Source: Candidatus Gastranaerophilales bacterium (GTDB taxonomy: Bacteria > Cyanobacteriota > Vampirovibrionia > Gastranaerophilales > Gastranaerophilaceae). Taken from it: a stretch of DNA of 64,000 bases. The DNA is taken from positions 105,922 to 169,921 of the forward strand of contig CANQLJ010000001.1 of assembly GCA_947624685.1 (NCBI GenBank), read 5' to 3'. The position numbers and the translations under genes are program-made. The notes below the pieces were generated by a model. The model saw only the letters and a program-made list of their open reading frames with translations, did no database searches and was not told where the DNA came from. This document shows, in pieces, positions 45,374 through 54,775 of the stretch (its first letter is position 1; every line of letters begins with the position of its first letter).

Positions 45374-45861
45374 TTTAAAAATACTTTTGATACTTTTTCG
45401 TCTAAAAATTCGATGTTTGTTGAAATTGTATTAGAATTTTTTATACGATAGACAAGTTTTCGAAAATTGCCCGTGGATTTAATTTGCTCATCCATCAAAG
45501 ACGAAATATATTCGCAAGAAGCAATGTCAGAACAGTTTTTGGCAATTTCATAAAATTCTTTTATCTGGCTTAACATAAACTCTTCATGCGACAGCGCGCT
45601 TGAAAAGACGTCTGTAACGTTAATCCAATCGACACTGGGTTCTTCAATCCTTGAAAAAACGAGCTTTTCATCTCTTAAAATAAGATAGTCATAGATTTTC
45701 TGCGCACAGTGGAGCTTTTGGCTTGCTTTATGTTTCATAAAAGCGCAAAACCCTTCCATAGCGATTTCGCTAAAATACGTTGACATCGCAAAATAAAGGT
45801 ATCCGCTGTAAAATTCGTGGTTTATTTGTTTATTAAAAGCTTGAAGCAGTTTTTCATCCAT
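45370..45861 (-). CDS. Ferritin-like protein with altered ferroxidase site
   Basis: A 163-aa four-helix bundle aligned with bacterial ferritin FtnA (LLQAFNKQINHEFYSGYLYF; GFCAFMKHKASQKLHCAQKI). Against my memory of FtnA, the conserved E-x-x-H pair (E50, H53) is replaced by Lys and Cys in SQKLHCAQK, and E130 by Ser (DEQIKSTG), while E17, E94 and Q127 seem kept. If right, the ferroxidase centre is disabled, and the protein would store iron poorly or do something else. It follows the desulfoferrodoxin-like gene by 32 bases on the same strand. Confidence 0.8.
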   Translation of the reverse strand: MDEKLLQAFNKQINHEFYSGYLYFAMSTYFSEIAMEGFCAFMKHKASQKLHCAQKIYDYLILRDEKLVFSRIEEPSVDWINVTDVFSSALSHEEFMLSQIKEFYEIAKNCSDIASCEYISSLMDEQIKSTGNFRKLVYRIKNSNTISTNIEFLDEKVSKVFLN

Positions 45862-45893
45862 TATTTTTTCCTCTTTTGCCTTTCCTCTTTTAT

Positions 45894-46277
45894 TTATTCA
45901 AATTTAGTAACCCAGGTGCCATCGATGTTGCAGTGGAGTCTTACATAAAACCCTTCCTTACAATCGCATTTGAATGTTATTTCAGGCATTTCAAGAGGTT
46001 CTAAAAACTTTCTTTTGACATATTTTTTATCATTTGAAATAACTTCAATAAATTCAAAATGATGTTCAAGTGTCGCCACATGGTTAAAATAGATTCTCTT
46101 TGTTATATCATCCATATTTTCTAAATGCCCAAAATGGGGGTTATCATTGGGCGCTAAGTGTTCTTCAAGGTGTTTCATGCTCTCATCGCAGCACACAAGC
46201 GTCCCTATACCTTGATTTAGCACTTCAATTAAATTTTGACAAATTCGGCATTTATATAATTCGAGCCTTTGAGTCAT
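45894..46277 (-). CDS. Desulfoferrodoxin / superoxide reductase-like protein with altered active site
   Basis: A 127-aa protein with the N-terminal desulforedoxin-type Cys4 site (YKCRICQN and LVCCDE) and a C-terminal domain like superoxide reductase. The HVATLEHHFEFI segment keeps two His ligands and HCNIDGTW keeps the Cys ligand. The canonical CNxHG is here CNIDG, so the last His is Asp, and the Glu-Lys-His motif near centre II is not recognisable (candidate NPHFGH). It may be an inactive or repurposed SOR. GGAGGAAAAA precedes the ATG. Confidence 0.82.
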   Translation of the reverse strand: MTQRLELYKCRICQNLIEVLNQGIGTLVCCDESMKHLEEHLAPNDNPHFGHLENMDDITKRIYFNHVATLEHHFEFIEVISNDKKYVKRKFLEPLEMPEITFKCDCKEGFYVRLHCNIDGTWVTKFE

Positions 46278-46397
46278 TTTTCCTCCTTGATTTAAGTTAA
46301 AATCTCAACAAAATTACAATCTTTTTAAATTTTTGCACGCGAGATTAAAATAAAAAATTAGAAAAATGGCTAATTCGGTTTTAGTAAATAAAAAATG

Positions 46398-46446
46398 TTT
46401 TAGGATATAAAAAGTATGTTATAATGATATAAAAATTTTAAAGGAG
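46398..46446 (+). promoter_or_regulatory. Likely promoter and ribosome site for the RHH gene
   Basis: TATAAT at 46420-46425 is a good -10 hexamer; a weak TTTAGG lies about 15 bases upstream. AAAGGAG is about ten bases before the ATG at 46457. Confidence 0.4.
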
Positions 46447-46456
46447 ATTTATCGAG

Positions 46457-46645
46457 ATGGCAAAAATTTTAGTTTCGATGAAAGATAATTTTTTAAAATC
46501 AATTGATAAATTAGCCCAAAACGAACAGAGAACCCGCTCGGAATTAATCCGAGAAGCGCTTCGGGAATACATTAAAAGAGCCAACAGAACAATTTCAAAA
46601 AATGCCGACAAAAACGCAACTATTCTTGAGCAGCTACTCGATTAA
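46457..46645 (+). CDS. Ribbon-helix-helix (CopG/Arc-type) DNA-binding protein
   Basis: A 62-aa protein whose first 45 residues match the RHH fold: a beta strand (KILVSMKD), then two helices with the TRSELIREALREYIKR signature. RHH proteins act as dimeric repressors and often as antitoxins. No toxin gene is adjacent. Its 3' end overlaps the 3' end of the convergent amylase-like gene by 26 bases. Confidence 0.8.
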   Translation: MAKILVSMKDNFLKSIDKLAQNEQRTRSELIREALREYIKRANRTISKNADKNATILEQLLD

Positions 46646-48161
46646 AAAGATATACTTGAATCTCCAATGGTTCAAGAGTGCAATTTATCTCATCTTTGGT
46701 GATTTTTGGTTTATTTTTACCGTTCAGAAAAGAAAAAAGATATTTATTGTTTTTGATGAGTTTTGATTTAACCAGCGCTTTTTGCGCTTCATTTTCATCT
46801 AAAGAACCGACGGCAATAAGCTCTTTATTATCATTTATTATTGAATAAGCAAAGACTTTTTCGTTATTCGTCTTTAAAAGCTTGAAATTTCCTTTTGCGA
46901 TTAAATCACTATTTGTGTTTCTAAAATTCAGCGCTTTTAGATAATTTTTCTTTAACTTCGGGTGTTTGGGGCGAACTTGGGCAGTGAGGTTAAATATATC
47001 AAACATGCCGGAATGTACAAAATAATATTCGTCGTCACTATAGGTGTTTTTAGCACTTTTTCCCTCATAATCATAGGTAAAATCATCTCCCACGCTAAAC
47101 CCGTCAAGAAAATACGCGTTATAAGGAAGTGTAACGTTCAACCACAAAACCATATTCCAATAGTTTTCCCCTCTTAAAACAGGTGCTTTTTGATCATGCG
47201 TTGCAAAAGTCGACAGTGACGATTTACCTTTATGTTTATTTAAAATCTTAGTGTTTTTAATTATTTTTTCATCAAATTCTTTTTTTGTTTTGATATTTGA
47301 AAAATTTGAAAAAGGAGCGTAATATGTATCAAACCCGGCGTTTAAAAGTTCATCCGTTGTTGCATAGTGTTTAATTGAACCGGGGGCCGGATTAGACCAT
47401 TCGGGGCTGGCTTCTGCTATAAAAACGAATTTATTGTTTTTTTCTTTAGCATAGCTTATAATATTTTTCCAAAATTCATAAGGTTTTATAGCCGCAACAT
47501 CGGCTCTAATGCCATCAAAACCCAAAGATTGCGCCATATCAACAAATTTTTTAAAATTATCAAGCATCTCGGAATTCAATGTATTATCGTCATTATAAAT
47601 CTTGAATAATCGAACATCTGTCCAATCAGAAGGGGTTATCGCTTCGTTATCTTTAAACATAAACCAATTTGGTTTTTTAAGGGTCAAATCATACGAACCG
47701 CAGCTTGGAAGGTCAACTATTACGTTAAACCCTAAGTCGTGCGCTTGGTCAATAAATTCTTTTGCCTGTTCGTTTAAGGATTTATCGCTATCATAATCAT
47801 TTAAAAAATCAGAAATTTTATCAAAAGAATCCATCGCATATAATGACCCAACTGTGCCTAAAGCCTTTAATCTTCCCGTTTGAGTAATCGGGAGAAGATA
47901 GATAACATTAATTCCTTCGTTTTTTAAATCTTTTAATTTTTCTTTAGCACCCAAAAAAGTCCCCGGTTTTTCGCCTTTTTGAATGTCTATTATACCGTCA
48001 TTATCATAATCAAGCGCGGAAAAATTTCTTATGTTAATTGTATAAATTATTGCTTGGTTATTTTTAAAAAGTTCAACAACATCTTGTCTTGCAAAGCAAT
48101 TTTGCAAAAACAAAAGAGAATAAACTATAACTAATTCTAAAAAAATAATAATTCGTCTCAT
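46620..48161 (-). CDS. Exported alpha-amylase-family (GH13) protein
   Basis: A 513-aa protein with a signal peptide (FLELVIVYSLLFLQNCFA), thus periplasmic or outer surface. It has the GH13 barrel: GFDGIRADVAAIKP with the nucleophile Asp, FIAEASPEW with the acid/base Glu, and FATHDQKAP with the His-Asp pair. Conserved region I, normally DxxxNH, reads DLPSCGSYD and lacks its His. It is probably a glucan hydrolase or transferase; the substrate is unknown. Confidence 0.82.
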   Translation of the reverse strand: MRRIIIFLELVIVYSLLFLQNCFARQDVVELFKNNQAIIYTINIRNFSALDYDNDGIIDIQKGEKPGTFLGAKEKLKDLKNEGINVIYLLPITQTGRLKALGTVGSLYAMDSFDKISDFLNDYDSDKSLNEQAKEFIDQAHDLGFNVIVDLPSCGSYDLTLKKPNWFMFKDNEAITPSDWTDVRLFKIYNDDNTLNSEMLDNFKKFVDMAQSLGFDGIRADVAAIKPYEFWKNIISYAKEKNNKFVFIAEASPEWSNPAPGSIKHYATTDELLNAGFDTYYAPFSNFSNIKTKKEFDEKIIKNTKILNKHKGKSSLSTFATHDQKAPVLRGENYWNMVLWLNVTLPYNAYFLDGFSVGDDFTYDYEGKSAKNTYSDDEYYFVHSGMFDIFNLTAQVRPKHPKLKKNYLKALNFRNTNSDLIAKGNFKLLKTNNEKVFAYSIINDNKELIAVGSLDENEAQKALVKSKLIKNNKYLFSFLNGKNKPKITKDEINCTLEPLEIQVYLFNRVAAQE

Positions 48162-48239
48162 AATATAGAAGTATATATGAAAAATAAATTTATTGTATAA
48201 TAAGTTAAGTATTACTCTGAGTGTTTAGGTTATATTTAT

Positions 48240-50462
48240 ATGAAAAAATTTTTTAACTCCTTGAAATCACTTAATGCCTTGTCGGGAGATGATATTTTCC
48301 ATTCTTCAAAACCTGTTGCTATAAGCTCATTTTTGTTTGTTGCAATAATAATCACAACATTACTGTCAATCAGATATTGTTATTTTAAAGACATTGTAGA
48401 AAACGGAATCGCCCAAAAAACAATCATCGCAAAAAATTCTTTTGAAGTCGAAGACAGACAAAAAACAGAATTAATCAAGCGCGAAGCTTCAAATAAAATC
48501 CGCCCCATAGTAACTCCCATCGAAGGGGACTACATAAAAACCGACCTTCAAAAAGCAATTGACGACATTGAACATATCAAAAAAGAAAAAACAACTTATT
48601 CAATTAAACAAAAAAAGCTCTCCGATATGCTTGAAATAAGCGACATTACAAGAAAAAATCAAGCAATAAACTATGTATTATCTACTTCGAGCGCAAATTT
48701 GAATTCGACTTTCACAAACATCAAATATATCCTAAATGAGCTTTTGCAAATCGGCGTATTTGTCGATAGCGACATAAATAATTTTATAAACGACTCTGAA
48801 ATCAAAAAAATCCTCGGCCAGCATGTCAAAAAAAATGAATATCCTTTAATCATAGGTTTAATCGAACATTGCGTCATTCCAAATTTGATAATTGATGAAT
48901 ATGCAACCGAAACGGCAAGAAAAAACGCCAGAAACGCAATTAAACCCTATATTGTGACATTCAAAAAAGGGGATGTCATTATTCAAAAAGACGAAAGAGT
49001 GACCCAATTTAAAAAAGACGCGCTGAAGCTTGCGGGGTTTAATGCGTTTGAGCTCAACGGAAGCGGCGTTTTCGGGATATTTGCTCTTGTTTGTTTAACG
49101 ATGTATTCGCTGATTTTATATATCAAACAGTATGAAAAAAAATACTATACCCCAAGATATATGTCCTATGTCGCGCTTTCATCAATTATTTTAACGAGCT
49201 GCTGTATCATCATCTCAACAGGCTCCGTTTCAAATTACATTATGCCTTTTATTGCATTCACCATGATTTTGGCAATTTTTACAAACCCTATTTTATCATT
49301 TTTGGTTTCAATTTTAATGTTGGCGATTCTGTCTGCGACATTGTTTTTCGATTCGCATCTTACATATACTTACATTTGCGCAATTTTATCATCGAGCTAT
49401 TTGGTTTCAAAAATATCATATTCAAAAAGGTTTGATATAATTTGGTGCGGCTTTCAGACAGGGTTTGTAATGTTTCTTGCGATGTTTTTTATATCGTTTT
49501 TTGAAACGCAAAACCAAGCACTATCCCAACTTGTCCATTTTCAGACTCAAAACCCTTTTTTAGGAATAATTAACGGGCTTGTTTCTTCGATGATTGCGAT
49601 GTTTTTAATCCCGATTATAGAAAAACTATGTAAAATCGTCTCGCCCTATGCATTAATTGAGCTTGCCGATCAAAACCAAGAATTATTATCAAAAATGAGA
49701 AGTTCAGCCCCCGGGACCTTCCACCATTCCCTAATGGTCGCTAATTTATGCGAAGCGGCGGCAGGAGCAATCGGCGCTGATTCAATATTAGCTCGTGTCG
49801 GAGCGTTTTACCATGACATAGGAAAGCTTCAAAGACCATTGTTTTTTATAGAAAATCAATCATATTTCGGCGTTGAAAACCCCCACACGACGCTCACTCC
49901 AAGGCAAAGCAAGATGGTTATCACTCTACACACTAAAGATGGCGTGGAAATAGCGAAAAAATACGGCCTTCCTCAAGTTATAATCGATTTTATCCAGCAG
50001 CACCACGGCGAAAGTTTGGCGGGATTCTTCTATAACAAAGCTCTTGAACAAGAAGGCGCGCAAAATGTATCCGAAGGGCAATTCAGATACCCCGGGCCAA
50101 AGCCTCAAACAAAAGAAACGGCGATTTTGATGCTGGCTGATGCCTTAGAAAGTGCCGTTCGTTCGCTCAAAAACCCATCTCAAGAAGAAATTGAAGCAAT
50201 AGTAAATAAAATCTTCACGGAAAGATTAAACGACGGACAATTATCAGATAGCCCCTTAACATTGAAAGATATTAAAATCATTGCAATGACATTTAATAAG
50301 ATTTTAAGAGGGATGCAGCATGAAAGAATCAAATATCAAGAAAGAGTGATGAATGAACTTGATGATAAAAAGCTCACGATTAATAACATAAAAGATGACG
50401 AATTTGAACAAAAACTGCAGGAATTACAAGAAAAAGCAAAAAAGAAAGACAGGGATGAATAG
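48240..50462 (+). CDS. pgpH: PgpH-like 7TM-HD cyclic-di-AMP phosphodiesterase
   Basis: Membrane phosphodiesterase that degrades c-di-AMP. It has an N-terminal membrane segment, a ~230-residue extracytoplasmic 7TMR-HDED domain, then about seven membrane segments (residues ~275-470) and a cytoplasmic HD domain with the FYHDIGK motif near residue 525 and the IQQHHGE follow-up. The 740-aa length fits the PgpH/YqfF family. It starts an operon with ybeY, whose start overlaps its stop by eight bases, and dgkA. That order is common in bacteria. Confidence 0.92.
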   Translation: MKKFFNSLKSLNALSGDDIFHSSKPVAISSFLFVAIIITTLLSIRYCYFKDIVENGIAQKTIIAKNSFEVEDRQKTELIKREASNKIRPIVTPIEGDYIKTDLQKAIDDIEHIKKEKTTYSIKQKKLSDMLEISDITRKNQAINYVLSTSSANLNSTFTNIKYILNELLQIGVFVDSDINNFINDSEIKKILGQHVKKNEYPLIIGLIEHCVIPNLIIDEYATETARKNARNAIKPYIVTFKKGDVIIQKDERVTQFKKDALKLAGFNAFELNGSGVFGIFALVCLTMYSLILYIKQYEKKYYTPRYMSYVALSSIILTSCCIIISTGSVSNYIMPFIAFTMILAIFTNPILSFLVSILMLAILSATLFFDSHLTYTYICAILSSSYLVSKISYSKRFDIIWCGFQTGFVMFLAMFFISFFETQNQALSQLVHFQTQNPFLGIINGLVSSMIAMFLIPIIEKLCKIVSPYALIELADQNQELLSKMRSSAPGTFHHSLMVANLCEAAAGAIGADSILARVGAFYHDIGKLQRPLFFIENQSYFGVENPHTTLTPRQSKMVITLHTKDGVEIAKKYGLPQVIIDFIQQHHGESLAGFFYNKALEQEGAQNVSEGQFRYPGPKPQTKETAILMLADALESAVRSLKNPSQEEIEAIVNKIFTERLNDGQLSDSPLTLKDIKIIAMTFNKILRGMQHERIKYQERVMNELDDKKLTINNIKDDEFEQKLQELQEKAKKKDRDE

Positions 50463-50937
50463 CTCTTTTACATTAACCAAACTTGATAATGTTAAAATCA
50501 TTTTAAAAAATTATAAGCCTCAAATTAAAAAAATGATTGATTTTATACTCAATCTTGATGAAATTAAAAAAAGCAAAGTTTTTGACTATGATATTTCAAA
50601 AGTGCGCTTTGACGTTTCTTTTTGCAACGACAAGACTATTCAAAAAATAAACAATGACTATAGAAACAAAAATTGCCCGACTGATGTTATAACGTTTTCT
50701 TTGTTTTGCGATGACAAGGATTCGCTTGTCTATAGAAAAACAGCGGATTTGGGGCAGATTATCGTAAGCGTTGAAACGGCATATAGGCAAAGCAAAGAAA
50801 GAAAAGAAACGTTAGAAAAAGAGATTTTAACGTTAATTTGCCATGGGATTTTGCATCTTTTTGGATTTGACCATTTGGAAAAAAAGGATTACGATTTTGT
50901 TATAAGGATGCAGGAAAAAATTATAAGGATATTATGA
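50455..50937 (+). CDS. ybeY: Endoribonuclease YbeY (16S rRNA maturation)
   Basis: Zinc RNase for 16S rRNA 3' processing and ribosome quality control. The zinc-binding H-x3-H-x5-H motif is HGILHLFGFDH. The family motif NxxYRxxNxPTDVLSF reads NNDYRNKNCPTDVITF. The frame is open further upstream, but the ATG at 50455 overlaps the pgpH stop (ATGAATAG) and gives the normal length of about 160 aa, so I chose it. Confidence 0.95.
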   Translation: MNSSFTLTKLDNVKIILKNYKPQIKKMIDFILNLDEIKKSKVFDYDISKVRFDVSFCNDKTIQKINNDYRNKNCPTDVITFSLFCDDKDSLVYRKTADLGQIIVSVETAYRQSKERKETLEKEILTLICHGILHLFGFDHLEKKDYDFVIRMQEKIIRIL

Positions 50938-51314
50938 ACAAATTTCGCTCAAGAAATTTTCAAAGAAGCGTTATGTACGCTCTGAATGGGTTAAGACTTG
51001 CTTTTCGCTCTCAAAGGAATTTTAGAAAACATTTGGTCATCGCATTGTTTACTTTTTCGATTGCGTTTTTTTTAAAAGTCAGTTTGATTGAATTTTGCAT
51101 AATTCTTTTTGCAAATATGTTTGTTTTGGTTTGTGAGATGTTTAATTCGGTTATCGAATTTGTAATTGATGCTTACTATAAAAATAAATGGGCAAAGCTT
51201 GCAAAATTATCTAAAGATATTGCAGCAGGCGCAGTTTTATTATCCGCAACAGTTAGCGCCATTGTTTCGCTTTTAATTTATGCAAGTAAAATCTATGAAT
51301 TATATTACAGATAA
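50934..51314 (+). CDS. dgkA: Diacylglycerol/undecaprenol kinase
   Basis: A 126-aa inner-membrane lipid kinase with three membrane segments. The signature VCEMFNSVIEFVIDAY corresponds to the family's E-x3-NTAIE-x3-D motif. In many bacteria this small kinase phosphorylates undecaprenol to supply cell-wall carrier lipid. Its ATG overlaps the ybeY stop by four bases (ATGA), completing the pgpH-ybeY-dgkA operon. Confidence 0.92.
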   Translation: MNKFRSRNFQRSVMYALNGLRLAFRSQRNFRKHLVIALFTFSIAFFLKVSLIEFCIILFANMFVLVCEMFNSVIEFVIDAYYKNKWAKLAKLSKDIAAGAVLLSATVSAIVSLLIYASKIYELYYR

Positions 51315-51352
51315 AAATATGATAAAAATATGATAAAAATAGGATGAAAGGG

Positions 51353-52531
51353 CTATATTTTATAAGCTTTTTTATAAAATAAAATTCCGCCGATAATTGA
51401 TATTATTATAACAGGAAGCCATGCCGCCAAAAGCGGATGGATGGTCCCGGTTGTCCCGAGATTCAGCGAAAACGCTCTTATAACGTAATAGATAAAAATA
51501 ATTATAATGCTAAATAGAAATCCTCTGTTATATCTTACCCGAACGGGCGTTATTGCAAGCGGAATACCAATCAGCGCAAGTGCCATTGTGGTAAGAGGGA
51601 GCGCTAATTTATCAAAAAGATTAATTTCATATTCAAGCTTCAATTTTTTTTCAAGCTTAGGTTTTTCTTTTTTAATGTATTTCATTAATTTAAAGAAATT
51701 ATATTCGTTTGTTGATTCTTTAACAAGTTCATTAACGTCTCCGATTCCGAATTTGACATCAGAGGTCTCAAAAAAGCTCGTGTTGAAGATTTTTCCGTCT
51801 TTTGAAATTGTATATATAACCCCATCATCAAAAACCCAGCCATAATCGGATGTTGCGCCTTTTTTGGCTTGAATTATTTGTATATTTTTGGGGTTTGATA
51901 TATCAACGATTGTGACGTTATTTAGGGTCTTATTTTTGCACCATTGCGCGTAAAATAGCCTTTTTAACTGCCCGTCTTTATTTAAATCTTTCAAAGTGAA
52001 ATTCATCTTATTTTCGGGGATGTGCTTTTGTTCAAGAGAATAAATCGCAAGAGATTTTGATTGAACGGATGCCATAGGAACGACAAATTCATTTATCATA
52101 AAGCTTAAAATTGTCATTACAAAAGCAAAGCAAAATATGGGTTTAGCGACTCTTGCTATCGAAATTCCGCAGGCTTTAAATATTGTCACTTCCGATTTTA
52201 AGCTGAGGTCATTAATTGTCATAACAACGGCAAAAAGCGTTGATATTGGAATAGTTAAAACAAAAACTTGGGGCAGGTTTAAAATAATCATCATAAAAGC
52301 GATATGGAAGGGAATTCCATATAGTGAGATTTGTTTAATTAATTGAGTGAAGGTTTCTGATGCAAAAATAATTGAAGTAAAAACAATTACCCCTAAGATA
52401 AAAACATTTGTCAAACCCGACAATATATATCTATCAAGAATTGCAAGGCTTTCATATTTTTGTTTTATTTTATTTTTTATATTGTTTTTAATTTCTTTAT
52501 ATTTAGAATATATTTTTACCATTTTCATCAT
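51353..52531 (-). CDS. LptF/LptG-family permease
   Basis: Inner-membrane half of the LptBFG lipopolysaccharide extraction complex. It has paired membrane segments at both ends (ILGVIVFTSIIFASETFTQL and PLTTMALALIGIPLAITPV, GFLFSIIIIFIYYVIRAF) with a periplasmic jellyroll between. The 392-aa length fits. LptF and LptG cannot be told apart with confidence. Several in-frame Met codons lie at the start; the first overlaps the tyrA end by 29 bases. Confidence 0.85.
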   Translation of the reverse strand: MMKMVKIYSKYKEIKNNIKNKIKQKYESLAILDRYILSGLTNVFILGVIVFTSIIFASETFTQLIKQISLYGIPFHIAFMMIILNLPQVFVLTIPISTLFAVVMTINDLSLKSEVTIFKACGISIARVAKPIFCFAFVMTILSFMINEFVVPMASVQSKSLAIYSLEQKHIPENKMNFTLKDLNKDGQLKRLFYAQWCKNKTLNNVTIVDISNPKNIQIIQAKKGATSDYGWVFDDGVIYTISKDGKIFNTSFFETSDVKFGIGDVNELVKESTNEYNFFKLMKYIKKEKPKLEKKLKLEYEINLFDKLALPLTTMALALIGIPLAITPVRVRYNRGFLFSIIIIFIYYVIRAFSLNLGTTGTIHPLLAAWLPVIIISIIGGILFYKKAYKI

Positions 52532-53309
52532 ACATCTTCATTCTTTTTTCTCGAATTTGTTTAAATAACTTGATTTTCTCACTCTTAGACATTTTTTTCA
52601 AGTCATCCATTTTTTTAGTCAGTTCTTCAAAAGCTTCTAAAATATTATCTTCATTTTGAAAAAACATATTATATGCAAGATTATCATTTGTCACAGCCAG
52701 CCTTGTTGTATCTCTAAAGCCGCTTGAGGCGAGTTTTTTTGATTCGTCGGGCGAAATATCAAAAAGCAGAAATGATAATATAGTTGGAAGATGAGAAACA
52801 TAGCTTAATAATTTATCATGGTTTTTCATATCGACTAAAACCGGCTTTGCACCTAAATCATCAATCACTTTTTCTAAAAGAGGATTATTTTTTTGAATAA
52901 GCCACCTTGAACCAACGAATAAATCGTCTTTTGAAGCATCAAAGCCCGATTTTTCGCTCCCTGCCATAGGATGAGAGAGGATAAAATCAAATTTATATTT
53001 ATTCAAATCTTCATTTAAAAGTTCTTTTTTAATTGATGAAACATCAGCAACAATTACATCTTTATTTAGGTTTGTTATATTGTTTATTTTATCAAGATAA
53101 AAAAGCGTCTCATCGGCGTTTGAGCAGATAAAAATAATATCGCAGGAAGCTAAAATATCAATATCACAAGAAGTATGATGAGCGTATTTTTTTGCTTTTT
53201 CAAAAGAAGATTTTGATTGGCAAAAAAGTTCATAACCTTCAATTTTGCTTAGTTTTTTTAAAATTGAAGCGCCAATTAGACCAAGACCCGATATCCCAAC
53301 TTTAATCAT
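52503..53309 (-). CDS. tyrA: Prephenate dehydrogenase
   Basis: NAD(P)-dependent oxidative decarboxylation of prephenate or arogenate to make tyrosine. The Rossmann motif GISGLGLIGASILKKL is at the N-terminus and SHPMAGSEKSGF is the substrate-site signature. Length 268 aa suits a monofunctional enzyme with no mutase or ACT domain. It is upstream of and overlaps the LptF/G-type gene on the same strand. Confidence 0.93.
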   Translation of the reverse strand: MIKVGISGLGLIGASILKKLSKIEGYELFCQSKSSFEKAKKYAHHTSCDIDILASCDIIFICSNADETLFYLDKINNITNLNKDVIVADVSSIKKELLNEDLNKYKFDFILSHPMAGSEKSGFDASKDDLFVGSRWLIQKNNPLLEKVIDDLGAKPVLVDMKNHDKLLSYVSHLPTILSFLLFDISPDESKKLASSGFRDTTRLAVTNDNLAYNMFFQNEDNILEAFEELTKKMDDLKKMSKSEKIKLFKQIREKRMKMYDENGKNIF

Positions 53310-53352
53310 AGAAAAATTATATCATAATTATAATTTATGCTAAAATTATTTT

Positions 53353-54750
53353 ATGGCAAAAGTTAAAACAAAATGGGTCTGTCAATCTTGCGGATATGAA
53401 ACTGTCTCTTATCTTGGAAAATGCCCGGAATGTCAGCAATTTGGGACATTTGTTCAAGAAATCACTTCGCAAAATATCGTAGATAAATCTTCTAAAGTCC
53501 AAGGTTTATCATTAAACGAATATAAAATTCAAAAATTAAGCGAGATTGAACTTGATGAAAAAATCCGCTTTAAAACAAAAATCTCTGAATTAGACAGAGT
53601 CTTAGGGGGCGGATTTGTCCAAGGGTCGTTGTGTTTATTAGCCGGAGACCCCGGAATCGGCAAATCAACATTGGTTTTGCAGACAACAAAAAGCATTTGC
53701 GAAATAAAATTAAATGACAAAACTCTAAAAGTCCTTTATATTTGCGCCGAAGAAAGCCCCCTTCAAGTCAAGCTTCGCGCCCAAAGGCTGGGAGTCGACC
53801 CACAGGGGCTATATTTGACCAATCAAACCTGCATTGATGAATTAATAAATCGAATTGATGAAATTGAACCGGATTTTTTAATTGTCGATAGTATTCAGGC
53901 GGTTTATTGCGCAAACATCGCAACAAGCGCGGGCAGCATCTCTCAAATTCGAGAATGCACAAATGTTTTAATGAGATTAGCTAAACAAAAAAACATCACA
54001 ACAATCATAATAGGTCACGTTACAAAAGAGGGAAATATCGCAGGGCCAAAGGTATTAGAGCACATGGTCGATTGCGTAATTAATTTTGAAGGGGATAAAT
54101 ATAAGCAATATCGAATCTTAAGGTCGATTAAAAATCGTTTCGGAACAATAGCCGAAGTGGGCGTCTTTAAGATGGAAGATGAGGGGCTTGTTGAAATTAA
54201 CGCACCTTCTAAAATCCTTCTTGAAACAAGACAAGATGCCCCGGGAAGCGCTATTGTTGCGGCATTAGACGGCACAAGAGTGTTTTTGCACGAAATTCAA
54301 GCCCTTGCGGGTTCAACAAATTACACTAACCCCAGACGAGTTGCCGTAGGATTAGAATATAACAGGCTTTTACAGGTTTTGGCGGTCTTAGAAAAAAAAG
54401 TCGGCATGAATTTATCAAAGCAGGATGTCTATGTTAATGTAGTGGGCGGGATTGATATAATTGAACCTAGCTATGACCTTGCTTTAGCGCTTGCGATTAT
54501 AAGCTCCGTTCGCGACATTCCCATTAAAAATGATACGATTATTATTGGCGAAGTCGGGTTATTGGGCGAAATAAGATATGTTGATAATATCGAAAGACGC
54601 TTAAAAGAAGCGCAAAAATTAGGGTTTAAAAAGGCAATTATTCCAAAAATCAGCGAAAAATTGATTAAAAAAATCGGCGATATAGATATTGAAATTAAAC
54701 AAGTATCTAAAATCACGGATGCGATTATTCAAGCGCTGAAACAGGATTAA
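53353..54750 (+). CDS. radA: DNA repair protein RadA
   Basis: RecA-like branch-migration helicase in recombinational repair. An N-terminal C4 zinc finger (CQSCGYETVSYLGKCPEC), Walker A GDPGIGKST, the RadA-specific KNRFGT motif and a C-terminal Lon-like domain (VNVVGGIDIIEPSYDLALA) are all present. Length 465 aa is typical. It stands alone, divergent from tyrA. Confidence 0.96.
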   Translation: MAKVKTKWVCQSCGYETVSYLGKCPECQQFGTFVQEITSQNIVDKSSKVQGLSLNEYKIQKLSEIELDEKIRFKTKISELDRVLGGGFVQGSLCLLAGDPGIGKSTLVLQTTKSICEIKLNDKTLKVLYICAEESPLQVKLRAQRLGVDPQGLYLTNQTCIDELINRIDEIEPDFLIVDSIQAVYCANIATSAGSISQIRECTNVLMRLAKQKNITTIIIGHVTKEGNIAGPKVLEHMVDCVINFEGDKYKQYRILRSIKNRFGTIAEVGVFKMEDEGLVEINAPSKILLETRQDAPGSAIVAALDGTRVFLHEIQALAGSTNYTNPRRVAVGLEYNRLLQVLAVLEKKVGMNLSKQDVYVNVVGGIDIIEPSYDLALALAIISSVRDIPIKNDTIIIGEVGLLGEIRYVDNIERRLKEAQKLGFKKAIIPKISEKLIKKIGDIDIEIKQVSKITDAIIQALKQD

Positions 54751-54775
54751 TCGCTAATTTAAACTGATTTAAAGA

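Noticed and set aside
50395..50454. Longer start for ybeY
   Set aside because: It would overlap pgpH by 68 bases, while the ATG at 50455 overlaps the stop tightly and gives the normal length.
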